A DNA stretch of 64,000 nt, from contig JANPBU010000002.1 in assembly GCA_031430595.1 (NCBI GenBank), positions 1 to 64,000 on the forward strand. The letters are read 5' to 3'. Numbering within the stretch: position 1 is the first letter of the stretch; each line of letters starts with the position of its first letter. This document shows, in pieces, positions 42,615 through 51,148 of this stretch. The notes beneath the pieces were generated by a model. It saw only the letters and a list, made by a program, of their open reading frames with translations, was not told the origin of the DNA and made no database searches. Origin of the DNA: JANNBN01 sp031430595. Lineage in GTDB: Bacteria; Actinomycetota; Acidimicrobiia; Acidimicrobiales; JANYDT01. The position numbers were made by a program, and so were the translations under genes.

Positions 42615-42696
42615 CGCTTTGCCTCAAATGCAACCTGCATGCATTTGCCCAATCCCACCGAAAACTATATGTCGGGCACCGGGGCACCGGGCACTG

Positions 42697-44445
42697 TCAG
42701 ACTGCCGGAAGGCGCGGCCCGGCTATTCGGAGGTCACCGCGTCGCCTGGTGATTCCGTTGTTGTCGAACCAGCCAACCAGGGGCAATATGTACTTGCGGG
42801 TGGTTCCGAGCGCATCTCGTAGTTCAGCCACGGTGATGCCCTCAGGTTGTGTGGCCAGTAAACCAGCAGCGACGACTGCAGCCTCGTGAACTACCGATGG
42901 GGCAAACCAAACACCGTCGTGTTCAAGTACGAGCTTGCGTCTAATAAGTTCACGTAGCTCAGTCCGGTCGATTCCGGTCGCATCAGGCGGCGAGTAACGC
43001 CCAGCTTCCAATGCAGCCACAAACGGATGATCGGCAAGTGGGTCTCGAACTTCGCCCCGACGGACTCGCCCTTCGATCATCGCAATTCCCTCCGGGCCCA
43101 GTAAGGAGAGGCACGCCCGATCGTGATCGTCGAGTGCAGCCGGGTCTAGGCCCAATGGCCCAGCAGAATCAACCTTTGTTCGAATAGCTTCGAGGGTCGC
43201 GTCAAGAGTGTGTTGAGTAACCGCCCACTTTGCCCCGATCACCGGCCCCGACCAAGCAATTGCCGGGTTGAGGCCCGTTAAGCGTTCGAAGGCATCGAGC
43301 GTGACCCATCCGCGTTCCGCGACCATCGCTTCCGGGTCTTTGTTCGGTTTGGCTTTCGAGGCTGGTCGTCGGGGGTCAACGTGCAACACCTCGATACCGC
43401 CAATGGTCTGTTCTCGCCCGTAGTCACGAAGTATGGCCCGGTCGCCTGGCATCAGGGGAAGCGCCACGGGAAGATGAATCCGCACATAGCCGTACTCACC
43501 CGGAATGATCGTATGATCACTAAGTATGCGTACCTTCACCGGGTACTCGCCGCTTCCAATTGCGAGCGCATAGGCGCCACGGCGCGAGACCTCGTGATCG
43601 ATAGCCTCAAGCACATCGAGACGAGCATCGAAACGGTCGCATCGATGCCACTGAGCGTTGCGGACAACCGCGTCGCCCCGAGCTACCTGCTCATGTGACA
43701 CACCGTTGAGGTTGAGCGCTACACGGTGCCCCGGCGCAACCTTTGACACCTTCGCACCGTGGGTTTGTATGCTACGCACACGTACATCATGTGAACCGTT
43801 CGGGCCGACGATGGAAAGTTCATCATCCACACTTATGCTTCCACCCGCCAACGTTCCGGTAACGACCGTTCCTGCACCTTTGGCCGCGAACACTCGGTCA
43901 ACCCACAGTCGAACCCGGTGACGGTCAACCGCCCGTGGCGTTTGTGTAACGAGGGTTTCAAGCGCGGCCTTAAGTTCAACGATACCCACACCTGTGGGGG
44001 CATCGACCCCGATGATTGGTGCACCCTCAAGGAACGTGCCGGCTGTTCGTTCCTCGATATCCATTTGGGCGAGCTGTAACCACTCGTCGTCAACTAGGCC
44101 AACCTTCGTCAATGCGATGATTCCGTGTCGAAGACCAAGCAAGTCGAGAATTCGAAGGTGCTCTTCGGTTTGAGGTTTCCACCCTTCGGTGGCGGCAACG
44201 ATGAATATGCAGGCGTCAACTGCGCCGACGCCAGCCAACATGTTCTTCAGAAATCGCACATGGCCAGGAACATCAACGAAGCTGATCTCGGCCCCCGAAT
44301 CAAGGGTCGTATGCGCGAAGCCTAAGTCGATGGTGAGGCCACGATCCTTTTCTTCCTGCCATCGATCAGGGTCGGTTCCCGTTAGGGTCATGACGAGAGT
44401 TGATTTCCCATGGTCTACGTGACCGGCTGTCGCAATCACATGCAT
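42697..44445 (-). CDS. selB: Selenocysteine-specific elongation factor
   Basis: This 582-residue SelB delivers Sec-tRNA to UGA codons marked by a SECIS hairpin. The EF-Tu-like part has GHVDHGKSTLVMTLTG (G1), the RGLTIDLGFA (G2) and FVDVPGHVRF (G3) motifs, and ALTKVGLVDDEW at G4, where the usual aspartate is glycine. Translation-factor beta barrels follow (AGTVVTGTLAGGSI). C-terminal winged helices end with LRDALGTTRKYILPLVGWFD and RRRGDLRIAG, the mRNA-binding end. It is five bases downstream of selA. No tRNA-Sec gene or selenoprotein was recognised in the window. Confidence 0.95.
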   Translation of the reverse strand: MHVIATAGHVDHGKSTLVMTLTGTDPDRWQEEKDRGLTIDLGFAHTTLDSGAEISFVDVPGHVRFLKNMLAGVGAVDACIFIVAATEGWKPQTEEHLRILDLLGLRHGIIALTKVGLVDDEWLQLAQMDIEERTAGTFLEGAPIIGVDAPTGVGIVELKAALETLVTQTPRAVDRHRVRLWVDRVFAAKGAGTVVTGTLAGGSISVDDELSIVGPNGSHDVRVRSIQTHGAKVSKVAPGHRVALNLNGVSHEQVARGDAVVRNAQWHRCDRFDARLDVLEAIDHEVSRRGAYALAIGSGEYPVKVRILSDHTIIPGEYGYVRIHLPVALPLMPGDRAILRDYGREQTIGGIEVLHVDPRRPASKAKPNKDPEAMVAERGWVTLDAFERLTGLNPAIAWSGPVIGAKWAVTQHTLDATLEAIRTKVDSAGPLGLDPAALDDHDRACLSLLGPEGIAMIEGRVRRGEVRDPLADHPFVAALEAGRYSPPDATGIDRTELRELIRRKLVLEHDGVWFAPSVVHEAAVVAAGLLATQPEGITVAELRDALGTTRKYILPLVGWFDNNGITRRRGDLRIAGPRLPAV

Positions 44446-44450
44446 ACGTA

Positions 44451-45839
44451 TTAGCTGCCTGGCTTGGCGGTTGCATCGAGCGCAGTCGCAATCGTTTCAG
44501 CGACGAGAAAATCATCAGCCGGGTCGATGGTGCGCAGGTCAAGGATCGTTCCGGCGTCGGTCATTCTTGCAACGATTGGAGGTGCCATCATTCGAAGCGT
44601 CCGAACATGATCGCCTCTCATGCAGAGACCAACCGAAGGTATTTTGCGATCGGGCAGGGTGCCGCCACCGGGAACCGCGTCTGTGTCGATCACGCTCACC
44701 AGCGCAGTACCAAAGTGCTCACCAACTGAGGTCACGATAGAAGTGGCACGAGCCCTCAATTCGTCGACGCCGAGGCATGCCATCTTCCAAAACGGAAGCT
44801 CTCTCGCTCGCTGGTCGAGGTACATCAGCGCAACATGTTGCAATTCATCGAGCACCATTCCGCCTGGCCGAACTGCCCGAGCCAACGGGTGTTTCGCGCA
44901 GGCTTCGACGAGTTCGGCTGACCCAACGATGATGCCAGCCTGGGGGCCGCCGAGCAGCTTGTCACCCGAGAACACTGCAAGGCCGGTGCCAGCCTCTAAA
45001 GTTTGGCGGGCACCCGGTTCGTTAGCCAACCAACCTAGGTTTGGAACCTTACCGGAAGCATCGGCTAACCACGGCATTCGGGTATCTAATAGCCCCGAAC
45101 CAATATCAGCCACGAACGCAACATCTGCTCGCTTACTGAGTTCGGCTAGTTCTGTGATCGGCGTTTCCTCAGTGAAACCGGTGATCTTGTAGTTCGACTG
45201 GTGCACTTTTAGCAGCATCGCAATGTCGTATTTGGGTGAGGCAAGTACTCGCTCGTAGTCACCGAGTCGTGTTCGATTTGTGGTTCCGACCTCTACGAGA
45301 CGCGCACCACCCTGTTCCATAACGTCGGGAATACGGAATCCCCCACCTATCTCGACCATTTCGCCCCGGCTCACGGCGACCCCCCGACCGCTAGCCAGTG
45401 CACTTACTACGAGCAGCATTGCAGCAGCGCAATTATTCACAATGAGCCCAGCTTCGGCCCCGCTGAGTAGGGCAAAAAGGGTCGAGGCGTGCGCTCGACG
45501 TGAGCCCCGCTGACCGGTCACAAGATCGAACTCAAGCGAGGTGTACCTCGTAGGCTCGGTTATCTCTGTGGATTGCGTTCTTGGCACTCGTGGCGCACGA
45601 CCAAGATTCGTATGCAGCAGTGTTCCGGTTGCGTTGATTACGGGTTGCAGCAATTGACGGCTTCGTTGTGTCGCCAGTGCCTCTGCAAGGGCGTGAGCCG
45701 ACCCCGGGTCACCGGCCGAAACTGCCGCAGCAATGGCTTGGCGGGCAATGTCAACCCTCAGTGCTCTGGGCAACTCAATAGGTAAATCAGCCAGGCTTGC
45801 CAGAGAGCGGGCCAAGGTATCGACCGACGGCGGATGCAT
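44451..45839 (-). CDS. selA: L-seryl-tRNA(Sec) selenium transferase
   Basis: This 462-residue pyridoxal-phosphate enzyme converts Ser-tRNA(Sec) to Sec-tRNA(Sec) with selenophosphate. Visible features are VINATGTLLHTNLGRAP, EFDLVTGQRGSRRAH, the VNNCAAAMLLVVSALA glycine-poor variant of the anion loop, and the PLP lysine K294 in FSGDKLLGGPQAG. The start at 45839 immediately abuts the first possible start of the divergent PBP gene. It forms an operon with selB. Selenophosphate synthase (selD) is not in the window. Confidence 0.95.
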   Translation of the reverse strand: MHPPSVDTLARSLASLADLPIELPRALRVDIARQAIAAAVSAGDPGSAHALAEALATQRSRQLLQPVINATGTLLHTNLGRAPRVPRTQSTEITEPTRYTSLEFDLVTGQRGSRRAHASTLFALLSGAEAGLIVNNCAAAMLLVVSALASGRGVAVSRGEMVEIGGGFRIPDVMEQGGARLVEVGTTNRTRLGDYERVLASPKYDIAMLLKVHQSNYKITGFTEETPITELAELSKRADVAFVADIGSGLLDTRMPWLADASGKVPNLGWLANEPGARQTLEAGTGLAVFSGDKLLGGPQAGIIVGSAELVEACAKHPLARAVRPGGMVLDELQHVALMYLDQRARELPFWKMACLGVDELRARATSIVTSVGEHFGTALVSVIDTDAVPGGGTLPDRKIPSVGLCMRGDHVRTLRMMAPPIVARMTDAGTILDLRTIDPADDFLVAETIATALDATAKPGS

Positions 45840-45857
45840 GTCTGCGAAACTAGTGCC

Positions 45858-48263
45858 GTGTTTAGGTCGGTGTGGGCCGTCGTCAGGTCTATCTACAGGG
45901 TGCTTCGGGCCTTCGTTAAAACAGTTGTGGTGCTGTTTGTCGCAACAACGATCCTCCCCGGAAGTATGGCAGCGGCCGGCTTAGGGCTCGTGATGTTTGC
46001 CCCCGTGCCCGTAACAATCCCTGAAAAGCGCATACTTCCGGTCATTTTGCCGTCGTTTGTATACGACTCGTTGAATAACCCAATTGCCACGTTTAAAGAG
46101 TTTGATTCGAGCATCCCGGTGTCTCGTGAAGACATTCCGCAGGTACTCAAAGACGCCCTGATTGCCTCGGAAGACCGGCGATTCTACAAACATAAGGGCG
46201 TCGATGCCCGTGGAATAGGGCGGGCGCTGCAAACCGATCTGCAAGGCGGCGAAGGTCAGCAGGGTGCCTCGACGATCACGATGCAGTTGGTGAAGCAGGT
46301 CTACTCCGGTGATGAGCAGGCCGATCTGCGAGACGAATCGCTGTCGGGATTTGAGCGGGCGAAGGCCAAATTGCGTCAGGCCGTTATTGCAAATCGGCTT
46401 GATCGAATCAACGACAAAGACGCGATCCTGTATGAATATCTCACGGCTGTGTACCTTGGGCAGGGTGCCTACGGGGTAGGTGCCGCTGCGCAAACATATT
46501 TTCGAAAATCAGTATCGCAACTCACGCTTTCCGAGGCGGCAACGTTGGTTGGTGTGATTCCGGCGCCCACTCGCTATGAGCCGAGAGATCATCGAGATGC
46601 CAGCGAAGTGAAACGCAAACTGACGTTGCTACGCATGCTTAACGAGGGCTACATCACCCAGCTGGAGTACGACGAAACTATTCCGAAAGAACTATGGGTT
46701 GACAGCGAAGATGGAACCGTCCCAGCAATCGGTGTTGCTGTAACGGTGGTGCACATTCGGCCAACTACGACCACGGTGCATCCGTACTTTGTTGACTATG
46801 TGCGTCGCTATCTCATTGCCCGCTACGGCGAGGAACGGGTGTTTCGTGGGGGTTTACAAATCGAAACCACGATCGATCCGAATATGCAGGCCCAGGCTGA
46901 AGAGGCTGCCGCTTGGCTACTCAAGGGTACGAATGAGAAACTCGAAACTGCAATCGTGTCGATTGATCCGACGACCGGTTTTGTTCGTGCGTTAGTAGGT
47001 GGACGTGACTTTTATGCCCCCGGAGGTCAGGTCAATTTGGCACTCGGAAACTGTCCCGATATTGCCAAGCTGAAAAAGCGCCTAGGTCGTGACCCGGAAC
47101 TTGCACCAACGTGTACCCAGGCCAACGACATTTCTGGCGGTGGCTCGGGTCGTTCGCCTGGCTCGTCGATGAAACCGTTGGTTCTCGCAGCCGCCTTTTC
47201 CCAAGGTATTTCGCCAACTGCGGTGTATCAAGGTTCTGCCTACACGCCCCCTGGTGGTGGTCGCCCAATTCGTAACTTCGAAGGAGCGGCCTATGGGCCG
47301 GTGACTCTGCGACAGGCAACTATAAAGTCGGTCAACACAGCGTATGCGCGCTTGGGAATTGATGTTGGGCTGCGGAACGTCGCCAAGATGGCTCAGGAAC
47401 TCGGCGTCACGTCGGCCTGGTACGACAAGAAGGTTCACGGTGCCAGCTATTCGCTTGGTGGTATCGATGTGTCTCCGTTGGAAATGGCATCGGCCTACGC
47501 CGTGTTTGCAAACCGGGGGCTTCGACTTCCGACAACACCGATCGTTCGAGTGACCGATTCAAACGGAAACGTACTGGAAGACAACACGGCTCGACTTGGA
47601 AATCGAGTACTCACCGAAAACGTTGCCGACAACGTCAACTCGGTGTTGCAGGGTGTTGTTGAAGAAGGCACCGGTACCAGGGCCCAACTCGCAGATCGAC
47701 CCGTCGCCGGGAAAACCGGGACGTCGCAAGGTAACGGAAACGCTTGGTTTGTTGGGTACACCCCGACGTTGGCCACAGCGGTCTGGATGGGGTACAAAGA
47801 CGCACCCCGCCCGTTGCGAAACATCAAGGGTGTTGGTGGCGGAATAACTGGTGGCTCGCTTCCTGCGATGACATGGAAGCGATACATGGAAAATGTGCTC
47901 GTGAATGAGCCGATTCTGGAATTCACTGAGGCGCAGCCCATCAAACGAGAGGTGGCGGTCAGTCGAAAGGAAATTCTTCGGCGAAAGGCTCGCGGCGGCA
48001 TCGATCCAGGTGTTCGCCGAAAGGTTGGTTCGATAAGCGGGAAGTCATTCGTTGAAGAAACTGGGCTTCCACCTATTCCACGCGATGGCGGAACCTTCGG
48101 CCAAGACGTGTTGCCTCCTCCGCCTTCGACGATTGATCCGTTGACGGTTCCTTCGGCGACTACGGTGCCGCCGGTGTTGCCACCGGTTCCGGTCGAAACG
48201 GTTCCGGGCGCTTCATTGCCACCAACACCGCCTGCCATCGAGGAGCCTTTGCCGGTCGGCTAG
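45858..48263 (+). CDS. Class A penicillin-binding protein (bifunctional transglycosylase/transpeptidase)
   Basis: This roughly 801-residue PBP1/PonA-type enzyme polymerises glycan strands and cross-links peptides. After a short tail and one membrane helix (FVKTVVVLFVATTILPGSM), the GT51 domain has ASEDRRFYKHKGVDARGI with the catalytic glutamate and GASTITMQLVKQVYSG. The transpeptidase has GSSMKPL (nucleophilic serine), SVNTAYA and AGKTGTSQG. The last 100 residues are Pro/Thr-rich. The longest frame starts at ATG 45834, but that ATG abuts the selA start, so GTG 45858 is more likely; GTG 45870 is another option. The start is the only uncertain part. Confidence 0.94.
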   Translation: MFRSVWAVVRSIYRVLRAFVKTVVVLFVATTILPGSMAAAGLGLVMFAPVPVTIPEKRILPVILPSFVYDSLNNPIATFKEFDSSIPVSREDIPQVLKDALIASEDRRFYKHKGVDARGIGRALQTDLQGGEGQQGASTITMQLVKQVYSGDEQADLRDESLSGFERAKAKLRQAVIANRLDRINDKDAILYEYLTAVYLGQGAYGVGAAAQTYFRKSVSQLTLSEAATLVGVIPAPTRYEPRDHRDASEVKRKLTLLRMLNEGYITQLEYDETIPKELWVDSEDGTVPAIGVAVTVVHIRPTTTTVHPYFVDYVRRYLIARYGEERVFRGGLQIETTIDPNMQAQAEEAAAWLLKGTNEKLETAIVSIDPTTGFVRALVGGRDFYAPGGQVNLALGNCPDIAKLKKRLGRDPELAPTCTQANDISGGGSGRSPGSSMKPLVLAAAFSQGISPTAVYQGSAYTPPGGGRPIRNFEGAAYGPVTLRQATIKSVNTAYARLGIDVGLRNVAKMAQELGVTSAWYDKKVHGASYSLGGIDVSPLEMASAYAVFANRGLRLPTTPIVRVTDSNGNVLEDNTARLGNRVLTENVADNVNSVLQGVVEEGTGTRAQLADRPVAGKTGTSQGNGNAWFVGYTPTLATAVWMGYKDAPRPLRNIKGVGGGITGGSLPAMTWKRYMENVLVNEPILEFTEAQPIKREVAVSRKEILRRKARGGIDPGVRRKVGSISGKSFVEETGLPPIPRDGGTFGQDVLPPPPSTIDPLTVPSATTVPPVLPPVPVETVPGASLPPTPPAIEEPLPVG

Positions 48264-48299
48264 ACCTACCTCGATTCGCCATGGTGCCCTCCTGTGGCA

Positions 48300-48905
48300 C
48301 TAGGGAGCGGGTGCGATGGTGGTTCGGAGGTCGATAGCAAGCACGCCGTCCTCTTCGATGGTTTGGTACGCAACGAGGCCGGCTCCATTGGGTGGCCACA
48401 CCCGGTTCGTGCAATCGGTGAACTGTTTCGTCGCCAGTGACCATTGAACCGGACACGTTCGACCCTTATCGGCGGGCCAAGCAGTGAAAGCGACCCACTT
48501 CCCATCGACGAAGTTGACCCAAAGGTCGCTGTCCCCCGCAAGGGCCTGGTAGAGGCGTGGTCCGTTTTTCATCACGCTTTCCGAAAACTTCTTCGAGTCG
48601 CGGCTGACTTCGAATCGATCGGCACCCAGCCCGAATGTTTCAGGCGACTCGGTTGCCGACCGTGCGGTGTTGTACAAGATCCATCCGCCGATGCCGATAA
48701 CCGCAGCAATGATGATGATGAAGCCCCGTCGATGGGCACCTGCGTCCGAGGCAAGGGGTTGGCCTTGGGGGCCCACGGGTGCTGATCGGGGTTTTGACGA
48801 TGCTTGCCCTCGATGCCCGATGAACCGGTCGCTACGTTCTCCGACTGGCGTTTTGGCTATTTCTTTTGGATCTACCGGGTCTGATTGATCGTTCTCGTGG
48901 TCCAC
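48300..48905 (-). CDS. Single-pass membrane protein of unknown function
   Basis: This 201-residue protein has a charged, disordered N-terminal tail of about 60 residues, one transmembrane helix (FIIIIAAVIGIGGWILY) and an extracytoplasmic domain with two cysteines (GRTCPVQWS, FTDCTNRVWPPNG). The latter faintly recalls Rieske-like or electron-transfer-fold proteins of actinobacteria, but the metal-binding CxH pairs are absent. It lies between the PBP gene (convergent) and sucC (divergent). No function is assigned. Confidence 0.65.
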   Translation of the reverse strand: MDHENDQSDPVDPKEIAKTPVGERSDRFIGHRGQASSKPRSAPVGPQGQPLASDAGAHRRGFIIIIAAVIGIGGWILYNTARSATESPETFGLGADRFEVSRDSKKFSESVMKNGPRLYQALAGDSDLWVNFVDGKWVAFTAWPADKGRTCPVQWSLATKQFTDCTNRVWPPNGAGLVAYQTIEEDGVLAIDLRTTIAPAP

Positions 48906-48986
48906 TTCATTAGTATGGCGGCTTCAACACCGAAATGATGCCGCACGACCGTCGTGGCGAGCTGGAACACCAACACAAGGATCAAC

Positions 48987-50132
48987 GTGGATCTCTTTGA
49001 GTATCAAGGCCGGGCCGAGTTTGCCCGATTCGGTCTTCCTGTACCGCCCGGTGGTATCGCCGACGACATTGATACGGCGGTGACCGTCGCAAATTCCGCG
49101 GGGTATCCCGTTGTTATCAAAGCCCAAGTTCAAGTTGGTGGCCGTGGAAAAGCTGGCGGTGTCAAGTTGGCCGAGAACGAAGCAGAAGTTCGTCTGCATG
49201 CAGGCAATATTCTCGGAATGGATATTAAGGGTCACGTCGTCCATCGGTTATTCGTTGCTAACGCCGCCGATATCGCCGAGGAGTATTACGCGTCGTTCAC
49301 ACTTGATCGGGCAGCCAAAAAGCATCTGCTGATGTTGTCAGCCGAAGGTGGAGTCGAAATTGAACAGGTTGCAGTCGAAAACCCCGATGCTCTTATCAAG
49401 CTACACATCGACCCAGTTGACGGTATCTCTCGTGAGACCGCCCGCCAGGCTTGCGTTGATGCAAAGTTGAATCCGTTAGCCATTGATCAAGCGGCCGACA
49501 TTCTTGTGCTGCTGTACAAGTGCTTCACTGAGGGCGACTGTGACCTGGCCGAAATCAATCCGCTCGTGTTGACCCCGCAGGGAAAAGTGTTGTGTCTCGA
49601 TGCCAAGGTGTCGCTCGATGAAAATGCTATGTACCGACACGATTGGGCCGAGTACGAAGCCACGGTATTGCGCGACTCGCGCGAAACACTGGCCCACGAA
49701 AAAGGGCTGCAATACATTGGCCTCGAAGGAACCGTTGGGATCATTGCGAACGGTGCAGGCTTGGCTATGAGCACTCTCGATGTGGTGAACCAGGTCGGCG
49801 GAAGCGCCGCGAACTTCCTCGACATCGGCGGTGGCGCGAACGCCGACGTGATGGCCGGTGCACTTGAAGTCATTAACACCGACCCGAACGTCAAGTCGAT
49901 CTTCGTCAACATTTTCGGTGGCATTACTCGCGGTGAAGAAGTAGCTAAGGGCATCGTTGAAGCGATGAGTCGTGTTGCTTTGAAATCACCAATTGTGATT
50001 CGTCTCGATGGCACAAATGCTGAGGAAGGTCGCGAGATTCTCGCCAACGCTGGCATTCCAGCCGACAAGTTGATTTCCATGCCCACGATGCTCGAAGCGG
50101 CCCGTGCCGCTGTCGAACTGGCAAACAAGTAG
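48987..50132 (+). CDS. sucC: Succinyl-CoA ligase (ADP/GDP-forming) beta subunit
   Basis: This is a roughly 381-residue TCA-cycle enzyme subunit with an ATP-grasp fold. The N-terminus DLFEYQGRAEFARFGLPVP is typical, and KAQVQVGGRGKAGGVKLA contains nucleotide-binding residues. DLAEINPLVLTPQGK and GTVGIIANGAGLAMSTLD followed by FLDIGGGA and VNIFGGITRGEEVAKG are normal. GTG 48987 with AAGGAT upstream is the likely start; the longer frame from 48954 is not supported. sucD follows 16 bases later. The complex joins succinate and CoA at the expense of NTP, or runs the reverse. Confidence 0.96.
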   Translation: MDLFEYQGRAEFARFGLPVPPGGIADDIDTAVTVANSAGYPVVIKAQVQVGGRGKAGGVKLAENEAEVRLHAGNILGMDIKGHVVHRLFVANAADIAEEYYASFTLDRAAKKHLLMLSAEGGVEIEQVAVENPDALIKLHIDPVDGISRETARQACVDAKLNPLAIDQAADILVLLYKCFTEGDCDLAEINPLVLTPQGKVLCLDAKVSLDENAMYRHDWAEYEATVLRDSRETLAHEKGLQYIGLEGTVGIIANGAGLAMSTLDVVNQVGGSAANFLDIGGGANADVMAGALEVINTDPNVKSIFVNIFGGITRGEEVAKGIVEAMSRVALKSPIVIRLDGTNAEEGREILANAGIPADKLISMPTMLEAARAAVELANK

Positions 50133-50148
50133 AGAGCACGCATACATT

Positions 50149-51045
50149 ATGGCTATTTTCGTAGATGAGACAACCAAGGTCATCGTGCAGGGCTTGACTG
50201 GGGGGCAGGGCAAGTACCACGGCCTTCGTAACCAGGCATACGGTACCCAGGTCGTCGGCGGTGTCACCCCCGGTAAGGGCGGTACTGACGTTGAGGGCAT
50301 TCCGGTATTCAATACTGTTGCTGAAGCTGTCGCCGCCACCGGGGCTACCGCCTCGCTGGTTTCGGTGCCACCGAAGGCCGCAGCTGCAGCAATACTTGAA
50401 GCTGCCGCAGCCGGTATTGCGTTTATCGTGTGCATCACCGAAGGCATTCCGGCCCAGGACGAAGCGAAGACGTACAACGTGTTGAAGCGTTCGTACCCGA
50501 ATACTCGGCTGCTTGGACCTAACTGTCCGGGCATCATCAGCCCGGGGCGTTGCAACATCGGTATCACTGCCGGTGAAATTGCATTGCCGCCGCAGGAAGG
50601 TAAACCGTCAGTTGGCATTGTGTCGCGTTCAGGCACCCTGACCTACCAGGCGCTGTACGAACTGAAACAACTCGGGATTGGTGTGTCGACGTGCGTTGGT
50701 ATTGGTGGCGATCCGGTTCCGGGAACCGCGTTTGTCGACGTGCTCGAAGCGTTCCAAAACGACCCAGAAACGGCGGCGATCATCTTGATCGGTGAAATCG
50801 GTGGAACCGGCGAGGAAGAGGCTGCAGAGTACATCAAGGCCCACGTCACCAAACCTATGTCTGCTTACATTGCTGGTGTAACCGCACCGGCCGGTAAAAA
50901 GATGGGCCACGCTGGTGCGATCGTTTCGGGCGGCAAGGGTACGGCCCAGGGCAAGATGGATGCCCTAGCTGCCGCCGGTGTTCAGATTGGTTTGAACCCC
51001 ACCGAAGCCGGGTCGCTGATGGCCGAGATCGTCAAGGGGCTGTAA
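50149..51045 (+). CDS. sucD: Succinyl-CoA ligase alpha subunit
   Basis: This roughly 298-residue subunit binds CoA and carries the phospho-histidine in KKMGHAGAIVSGG. Other landmarks are VIVQGLTGGQGKYHGLRNQA, GGVTPGKGG, LGPNCPGIISPG, and GIVSRSGTLTYQALYEL. The MAIFVDE start at ATG 50149 matches the family; the frame upstream overlaps sucC. An unusual palindrome follows the stop. It also fits metabolically with methylmalonyl/ethylmalonyl carbon flow feeding succinyl-CoA. Confidence 0.97.
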   Translation: MAIFVDETTKVIVQGLTGGQGKYHGLRNQAYGTQVVGGVTPGKGGTDVEGIPVFNTVAEAVAATGATASLVSVPPKAAAAAILEAAAAGIAFIVCITEGIPAQDEAKTYNVLKRSYPNTRLLGPNCPGIISPGRCNIGITAGEIALPPQEGKPSVGIVSRSGTLTYQALYELKQLGIGVSTCVGIGGDPVPGTAFVDVLEAFQNDPETAAIILIGEIGGTGEEEAAEYIKAHVTKPMSAYIAGVTAPAGKKMGHAGAIVSGGKGTAQGKMDALAAAGVQIGLNPTEAGSLMAEIVKGL

Positions 51046-51071
51046 CCGCCCGCGCACCGCACGGCCCGTGC

Positions 51072-51120
51072 ACTAATTGCAGGAAAACCGACCTAATAGG
51101 CCGGAAATCCTTCAATTAGT
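51072..51120. terminator. 49-base imperfect palindrome after sucD
   Basis: ACTAATTG (51072-51079) pairs with CAATTAGT (51113-51120). Inside, AGGA pairs with TCCT, CCG with CGG and CCT with AGG around an AAT loop, separated by matched small internal loops (AAA opposite AAA, A opposite C). The whole unit would fold into one long interrupted hairpin. No T-run follows, so it is either a Rho-type or stabilising 3' structure or a protein-binding palindrome in front of the next gene (start 51149). Confidence 0.65.
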
Positions 51121-51148
51121 GGGGGTTTGAGGGCACTAGCGTGGTCTG

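Noticed and set aside
42615..42696. Search for a tRNA-Sec (selC) gene just downstream of selB on the minus strand
   Set aside because: The stretch has an 8-bp inverted repeat and GC-rich short repeats but no T-arm TTC consensus and no TCA anticodon in a suitable stem.
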